Positions 57,801-64,000 of a stretch of DNA of 64,000 nt are shown piece after piece; within the stretch, counting starts at the first letter, position 1; every line of letters begins with the position of its first letter. A program made the translations under genes and the position numbers. This DNA is from Umbilicaria muhlenbergii (lineage: Eukaryota > Ascomycota > Lecanoromycetes > Umbilicariales > Umbilicariaceae). The notes under the pieces were generated by a model, which was given only the letters and a program-made list of their open reading frames with translations, did no database searches and was not told the origin of the DNA. The stretch is from NCBI GenBank assembly GCA_000611775.1, contig KK106984.1, positions 92,364 to 156,363 of the forward strand, in the 5' to 3' direction.

Positions 57801-58468
57801 ATCCTCATGGTGATGTCAACCCACCGTATCCGCCCGTCGCCGCGTCTCCAGGCCTCCAGGATCAGAGCTGATTTCCGCGCGCTGATGCTGCAGTTTCGTG
57901 AGGTCCGGTAAAGACAGGTTGTTGATAGGGTTTCAGGCTTCTGTAGTATGGTTCGCTGCTCCTCTTTGACTTCAGATGATATGTGCCATTGTCCATCAGC
58001 AATACTGAGGCCTTTGTCAATCTTCCATACAGTGAGTTGATGAATAAATGGCCGATTTGGGTTCCATGGGACTCTGAGGCCATGAACGAGACACTCAGAT
58101 TGATCGATCCCTGCGGAATACTTATTCTGGGAGGAGTCACGACTCAACTCAAGAGCTTCCTTCTTTAAGCTCTGCGGGACAACTAGCCTTTCTCGCTCAT
58201 CATGGTCAATTAGGTATAGAAGGTCGCTTTGGATATGAAAATCTGAAAAGGTTATGGGACTGCTGAGAATGAGTCTGTGGGCGAGGGCGTCTGGGACATC
58301 GCCATCATCCGCATCGACGACACATTGGATTTTGGCGAGAACAACACGCCTGAAAGTGACAGCCAGGTTAGCCACTACATTTCTAATGATGGGTGTGTTT
58401 ATAGTCACACCTGGTGGGAGACGGTTAGTGATGTTAGAGACTAGATTATTCAGGCACTTACAGAACTC
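57692..58468 (-). pseudogene. 5'-truncated gene remnant, unknown family
   Basis: A minus-strand frame of about 238 codons (58408-57692) that I do not recognise. It looks like real coding sequence: TPIIRNVVANLAVTFRRVVL, then KIQCVVDADDGDVP and ECLVHGLRVPWNPNRPF. Just upstream an intron can be read (GTAAGT ... CTAAC ... CACCAG, about 58409-58462), but the exon beyond it runs into a stop with no ATG. This suggests a gene that lost its 5' end. The last ~35 codons come from the 62-bp tandem repeat. Confidence 0.4.
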
Positions 58469-59414
58469 ATCACAGTGAACACGCTACAAATCCCCACCGG
58501 CAATGTTGATGCATGTTGGTGTTCATAAGGGTGCATATTTTAAGCTCTATATATCTCACCGCCCTTTGGGATTCTTAGGAGCGGCTCTCCTGCTATAATG
58601 TTGTTCGACTCAGCTCTGATCACATCAGGCTAATCGTACACAGATTAGCAACATTTAACTCCATGAGGGCTGGGAACTTGCCAGGATTTTGAAGTCTAGG
58701 TGCAGTCAGATTGACTAGTTGTATTCGTCGATCCGGGCTGACTGAATGTGTGTGGTCTGATGACCGCTGCATTATCGGCTGCTGTTTTTATATGATTGTG
58801 CAAAAGTCCAATCTGCCTTGTGGAAGGTCTTTGAATGTATAAAAACAAGTTCCATGCATGAGTAGATAGTGAAGTGGGTATAGGATTTGTATGCATAAGA
58901 GGTAAAAGTGCAATAAATGTCTTAACCTTATACAAAGAGCAAAAAGAAAAGACAAAACACCTTCCTCGTCCCCTTCCTTTTCATTCTCCCGCTTTCGCTT
59001 TCGGCTCTCATACGCAGACAGTCAGACTCCTTCGCCCTGCGCCTTTCCTTTTCGGCCGTGGCATCGACGAGGACAGACAGGTGACCCGTGTGCACTATAC
59101 AATGCCGGAACGGTCCGTCTCACGGCTTCGTGCAATGCTCTCATGCCCTCGGATGAGCGTGAGGTTATCGTGGCCCGCAGGAATAACGAGACCGTATTCC
59201 GAAAGACCTAAGTCACCGCCTGTACCTCAAGCTGTTACAATACTTTGTACTGAGAGGACTGATAATTACTTTCGTATTCTCCAAGATTGGCTAGCCCAGC
59301 GAAGCCCCCATGCACATCCAATGCGTCGACGTGGCTCTCGGTCCAGAGGTTGCCGAGAAGCGCCCTCATCGAATACGGCTCATCCTCCGTCATGTAGATG
59401 CACTGCTTGGCATG
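58469..59414. other. intergenic; no supported gene
   Basis: Plus-strand frames at 58874-59449 are open but show no domain and no splice logic. A pyrimidine-rich stretch occurs at 58960-59010. Confidence 0.4.
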
Positions 59415-60170
59415 TCACACGACGACGTGATGTTGATCGTGGGATTTAGAGTCCGCCAGCTTGCGAACGAATGCCACCACCCGCGTCATAATTCTCATGG
59501 CATTCTCCATCATATTCACCTGCAGGGATTGAGAGTATCCACCTGGCTGAAGATAGCCAGAGTGGTGTATGGCCTTGTTCGGGCGCTCCCGGCCCTCTTG
59601 GTGGTGGGTGCAGTAGCAGAATACCCCATAAGATCTGTTCTTTTCAATGTTATTGTCATCACGTTCTGGCATCTTCGTTCTGTCAAACTCTGGATGCTCC
59701 TTGATCCATAGTGAGTTTAGCGGATGCTGTTGTTTGTCAGGTGTAAACGGTGGTTCGACGTAAAACAGAAACTCAACGTCGTCTTTGATGTGTTGAGCCA
59801 CTTCGGCACTCTAAAATCACTGGAGGGCTTCGGGAAAAGACAATAGGGCGAACTTTCCCATATTATCAAGCATGATAAGGATCGAGTCTTTGGGAGAGTG
59901 ATCAAAAACTTTTTGTGCACCGGCCACCATAAAACCAGCCTCAAAATAGGACGCAGCTTCAAACTTGGCGCAAGCAGTCTGAGTCTGCTGTGATTGCGTC
60001 GGCCATCGCAGGGAGAATATTTGCTCTCCAGGTACTCAGCTGTCAAGTTTGCGTCAAAAAAAGATATAGGCAAAATCCAAACAACGTCTCGACCTAAGTA
60101 TAACTGACTGTTTGCATTGAATCCCATGTGTAGCATACTGACAATTTGGTCTTGCCTTGCCTGTGCCAGC
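59415..60170 (-). pseudogene. decayed gene remnant on the minus strand, unknown family
   Basis: Protein-like blocks lie in different minus-strand frames: GFMVAGAQKVFDHSP, then ILIMLDNMGKFALLSF, further VAQHIKDDVEFLFYVEPPF, NSLWIKEHPEFDRTKMPERD and HHSGYLQPGGYSQSL. They follow one another in order over 0.7 kb with at least two frame changes or stops, the pattern of a dead gene. I cannot assign a family. The upstream AGTGKA-like word near 60150 could be a nucleotide-binding loop, but this is weak. Confidence 0.45.
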
Positions 60171-63074
60171 AGTCAAGGTGATAAGCAGCGTGCATGCCTG
60201 TAGGTGACTTTCTCTTGTCGATGTGCGGCATCAAGTCAGCCCACAGATCCGCAATGAGGTGTCGCTCTGAGTCCGGTGCTGACGGAAAATGTGATCTGAT
60301 GCCTCTTTATGAAAGATTGCTGCTTGACGCTCAGATCAAGATTTTAATTTCTTAAAACCTTGATTTTTCAAAGAAGATGATCAACTTCAGGATCATGACT
60401 GCTGTAAATCACTTAATTGCAATTCAATTTGGAATTGCGCAGATGTGGAAGGATTAAGTACTGTATAAAAGAAGAAGGCACGTTGCCTGCTCAGTGCTCT
60501 CACCCGGGGAGAACTTTCAGCTGTATTAAAATGATCACTCAGCGTCACTGCTCAGAAGTTTTTGAAGAGAATTGCCACTTGCGTATGCAGATATGGAGTT
60601 TTATGATAATCCCAGTTCAGCCCCCAGAATTCTGGTCTCTATGGGTGGAAGTAGTAAGGTGGTGGCAATGTAAGCGTATATTGTGGGGTGGTATGTAACT
60701 AGCTAGAAAAGTGGAAGCCAGCTACATTCATTGCCAGAGGCCGAACTAGCCACTCTAGGCATTCATGCTCCACAGTGAGGTATGATCTCCGTTGGGTGGG
60801 ATGTCAGTTTGCCATGAGTGGCAGGAGAAGTTCACCGTCTGAAGCTGATAATCACAACTGAGTGAGCGTATATCCATGTTTGAAACAATCATTTACTAAA
60901 TCCACAAACTCTTGGATGAGCGCTTGGCTGAGATTTTTAGGACAATATCAAGGCGGGATGAAATCATCAGGGAAGAGGACTTCCATTTTCTCTAAACTTT
61001 TCAAATGACGTTGAATCTTGATGATGATATAGTAAACGAAAGTGTGACAATCTTGTATAGACAACACCTGCTTCTGAGCTTCTTGTCAGCGCGCAGGTTG
61101 CAGGGCTTGAGATATTTACACTAGACATAGCTATATGCGCTCGTAGATATTTCCTTAGGCGCCGGAAGTTGACGATCCTATGAAGGTTAAGAAGTCCATG
61201 GCATTCGCTGCCTGCAACTCATAGTACGTTGAACTAGCTATGCCTTGCTTGATGTTCTCTGCTGTCTCCTTGTTGTAAAGGCGTTGTTTTGCTCTGAGGT
61301 AGAAAAAGAGCAGAATCTAGCCATGCTTGTCTAATGCAATGTACCGGTCATAACATCTTGATCAGCGAGCAGGTACTTCTCGTCGGCGCCAGTGTAATAT
61401 GTCTCAATCTCCGCTACGGCGCCTCAGCGCTCGTCCAGGGAATGCTGTTCGAGATCCGGTAGTTGGGGCGGCTTGTAATAAGCGAATATCCTTAGGTCCT
61501 GCAAGATATGGTCTGCTGTCTGATCATCGTAAAGCCGCTGTGTGGGATACCATCATCCTTTCAATCATTGTTGGAAGCTGGGCCACTATATTGGCTCCTT
61601 CAGCTGGTTCCTCGTGGGCTCATGCTGGATGCATGTCCCATTGCGATTGAGATCCACGATAGTTGACACGAGAAGAAGTACAGCGAGGTAGGAAAAGCAG
61701 TGACAAGCCACACATCCATCTAGCTAGCTAGAGAGGCATGTGTAAGCAGAAACAGCATCGAAAGGATTGGAAGGCGACCGAGCCAGCCACATCAAAGCAT
61801 TCTGAAGCGCACATAAAACTGGCGGATAGCAGAATGATAGTGAGGAGAAAAGAAACCTAGATCTGAGACACGGCCAGAGCAGAATATATGGGAGGTAAGA
61901 GACAAAGATCGGATAGCCCAAACTAGCCATCCCGCTCCCTTAAAAGCGAAGAAGTCCACGTGAAGGATCAGCTGGGCCCAAAAGCATCATTGCCACGGCC
62001 AGCTGCCTCAACGCAGAGAGCAGACAAAACAAACTCCCATGTGAGCCAGAGCACATGAAGAGTCCGCATACACCAAGAGAGATAGAAGACGCATGACGCC
62101 GCAGAGTAATGTCATCAAAGGGGCCCCAAAGGCCTGAAGTCGGCCGTACCCACAAGCAAAGATACCAAGAAACCAAAAGCAAAGCCAGGAGGACAAGATA
62201 CGGGTATTTAAGAAGGCGGATGACATCTCAACCAGGGAATGCAACGAATGAATGGAGGGCCCCATTGTGTTCACAACGGAATGGATGAAAACAATCATGC
62301 ACTATGGTTGTGAAGACACAATAGAAGTAAAGGAAGAGGTGAGGCGCCGTAAGGGGAGGTCTGCCGAATTAAGCGGCTCTTTGCCTTTTTCGGCATCAAG
62401 CCCATGCACCGTCGGGCATGTGAGAGCCCGTGATGCCCGTGATGCCCGTACAACGTGGGATGTGAGACTATAGTGAACATGAGCCGGAGAGTTTGATGAG
62501 TTTGCTCTGTGATGTGCGGACTTTGGGAAGGCTTGGAGAAAGGTCTACGGACAGTTTGCGCCTGGTCGTAGAAGTCCTGGGTTTACTTTGCAGGTACACA
62601 ACCCGGAGAATATTCATCCGCCCCGGCTATGCAGCAGCCACGTATGCCCGAGTCGGGCATTGCCCGAGAGGCGCTCAGGTAGGCTAATAAGCCCTCGGTC
62701 ACTCTAGGTGAGCCCTCAGGAGGCTGAAATGAGGGGTATTTGGCATGCCCTCAAGTCTATGAGACTACTTTTCTGTACGTTTATTACTAGTCAATAATGG
62801 AATAATGGATGGAGTTTTAGGTAGAATTGATACATTTATTTGGCCTCTAAAATTGTTCTATGCAACCTAGGGTAGTACCACGATCAGGCGGTTTGCAGAA
62901 CTAGTGATCGATTCTGGGGGCCAGATTTCACGATTGGTCATACTTCAAGGTTTCCCGTAGAAGTTAAGTTACTACGTAGGTAGTCAAAGGGCAGTTTTGT
63001 AGGTGCGGGCGATCCGAGCTCCACTCCCAGACGTGATGATTGGAATATATATAATCATACTCATATTGTCTGTC
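60171..63074. other. gene-poor stretch with decayed sequence
   Basis: No intact gene. A minus-strand protein-like stretch at about 61650-61240 (YDDQTADHILQDLRIFAYYK, then DEKYLLADQDVMTGTLH) with stops may be another dead gene. At 62380-62460 and 62640-62680 there are repeated GCCCG words (GTGATGCCCGTGATGCCCG; GCCCGAGTCGGGCATTGCCC), a texture seen in subterminal regions of hAT-type transposons. A TATA-like ATATATATAATC at 63045-63056 belongs to the 5S gene. Confidence 0.4.
63045..63056 (+). promoter_or_regulatory. TATA element of the 5S gene
   Basis: ATATATATAATC about 20-30 bases before the 5S start. An upstream TATA is needed for 5S transcription in Neurospora, by established work on that family of genes. 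Confidence 0.6.
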
Positions 63075-63193
63075 ACATACGACCACAGACTCAAGAAAAC
63101 TGGGCATCCCGTCCGCTCTGCCATACATAAGCTTGAGATCGGCAGACTAGTAGTTGGGTGGGTGACCACCAGCGAATCCCTGCTGTTGTATGT
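63075..63193 (+). rRNA. 5S ribosomal RNA
   Basis: The sequence starts ACATACGACCACAGACTCAA, contains ATCCCGTCCGCTCTGCCATA and AGTAGTTGGGTGGGTGACCA, and ends CCTGCTGTTGTATGT, a full-length fungal 5S rRNA whose 5' and 3' ends pair. It is a single dispersed gene, as in Neurospora, transcribed by RNA polymerase III. A TATA element lies about 25-30 bases upstream, and T runs follow the 3' end. Confidence 0.95.
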
Positions 63194-63197
63194 TTTT
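63193..63197 (+). terminator. Pol III terminator of the 5S gene
   Basis: A T5 run directly at the 3' end of the 5S gene, with a second T run a few bases later. Confidence 0.8.
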
Positions 63198-63247
63198 GTC
63201 TTTTTGGCCCTCTAAGAGTTCTTTTGTCGAATAAAGTAACGATGATA

Positions 63248-64000
63248 TCAATGCTTCAACCGTTCTAACCAAACAACCATGCGTTTCTTAATGATTACCT
63301 GCGATCAAAGTCAGTATCAATCTCATCAACGAAGCCGCAAACTCCCGTCAACGAAGCCACACACTCCACAAGCAACTCACCCCAAGTAACCTGCTGGACC
63401 CCTCCTCAGTCACACAGAGATACCTCAATCCCAACTTCCCAAACATCTCCACCGCATACTCCATCGGCGCTTTGGCACAAATGGTCAAAGGCGTCCGATC
63501 GACAAACATAGACATATCAAACTCGCCCTCGTCCGCATCCCCCAGCAACCTCACCCTCGTACCCGCATCCGCCCATATCTTCCCCAGATTATTCAACCCG
63601 AAGTCCAATTCTCCTTCTGCAAGATAGCCCTGCAACATTCCATCCTGCACAAGTACCAAGCCCGCATCAAGCAGGCCTCTTCGTTTCAATTGCTCCAGCT
63701 TTACGTCCAAGACTCTGCGTGATATCAAGCCGTCTTTAGGAACCTCGACAGTGATTTCGTGCATGGTCTGTTCAGGCGGGATCAAGGTCTCGACGAGCTC
63801 ATTGGCGCTCTGAACGAGGCTCATGGCGTGGTCGAGGTCGAGGAAGGGGTGACCGAGTACTGTCTGCGCGAGATCATAGACGCCTTCACGTTCTAAAGCG
63901 TCGGCGACCCACTTTGCAACCATGATGGCGATCATGTGCGGAACGATGTCTAAAGAACGACGTTAGTAAACAGTTCGTGGGTGGAAGATCAGACGTTACA
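63248..64000 (-). CDS. CLC-type voltage-gated chloride channel/transporter, C-terminal part
   Basis: The 3' end of a gene that continues beyond the window. Exons seen: one base at 64000 (inferred), 63949-63381 and 63298-63248; introns 63950-63999 (50 nt, inferred donor) and 63299-63380. The start of the visible part, VPHMIAIMVAKWVADALERE, is the last helix of the CLC membrane domain, followed by GVYDLAQTVLGHPFLDLD and two CBS-domain halves (from ISRRVLDVKLEQLKRRGLLD to KAPMEYAVEMFGKLGLRYLC). The C-terminus is LLGVIIKKRMVVWLERLKH. In fungi such proteins sit in Golgi, vacuole or plasma membrane and affect ion balance and copper handling. The N-terminal channel part cannot be checked here. Confidence 0.9.

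Overview
The window is nuclear DNA of a filamentous ascomycete (Pezizomycotina). Evidence: intact genes carry 48-125 nt GT-AG introns with CTAAC/CTGAC-type branch sites; the gene families are fungal (Clr5, CFEM, HET, MpaB-like oxygenase, fungal HNH, endopolyphosphatase Ppn1); a single dispersed 5S rRNA gene of the Neurospora type is present; and a 16-kb AT-rich block looks like repeat-induced hypermutation. Species cannot be fixed from the sequence.

Layout. 0.4-35 kb is a normal gene-rich arm: GFA-domain protein (+), secreted GDSL esterase (-), class II aldolase (+), CFEM GPI-anchored protein (-), RraA-like protein (-), Clr5-domain protein (-), an unknown small protein (+), NmrA-like reductase (-), a tRNA-Ser(AGA) (-), endopolyphosphatase (+), a fungal membrane protein (+), an MpaB-like oxygenase (-), a decayed HET gene (+), a 14-TM MFS exporter (+) and an acyl-CoA dehydrogenase (-). 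35-41.4 kb is a transition zone: low-complexity repeats, a decayed C-terminal half of glutamine:fructose-6-phosphate amidotransferase (GFAT), an intact HNH nuclease gene and an IPK1 gene that seems to lack its N-lobe.

41.4-57.2 kb is a nest of dead transposable elements. A full-length chromodomain-type Ty3/Gypsy fossil (42544-50842, 281-bp LTRs, target duplication ATCTG) sits inside an older antisense Gypsy. Next to these are another Gypsy fragment and a 2.35-kb inverted repeat with two arms of 1110 bp around a 128-bp loop. 57.2-63 kb holds gene remnants and repeats. The window ends with a 5S rRNA gene and the 3' end of a CLC chloride channel gene (-).

No single pathway or biosynthetic cluster links the genes. 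Neighbouring enzymes (oxygenase, MFS exporter, acyl-CoA dehydrogenase, NmrA protein) are not tied together by a backbone synthase. The most unusual object is the tRNA-Ser(AGA) gene at 17910-18043: a complete cloverleaf with a Pol III terminator, whose D-loop carries a 53-nt insert that reads like a spliceosomal intron (GTGAGT ... CTAATTAAC ... CAG). Exact excision restores a perfect tRNA.
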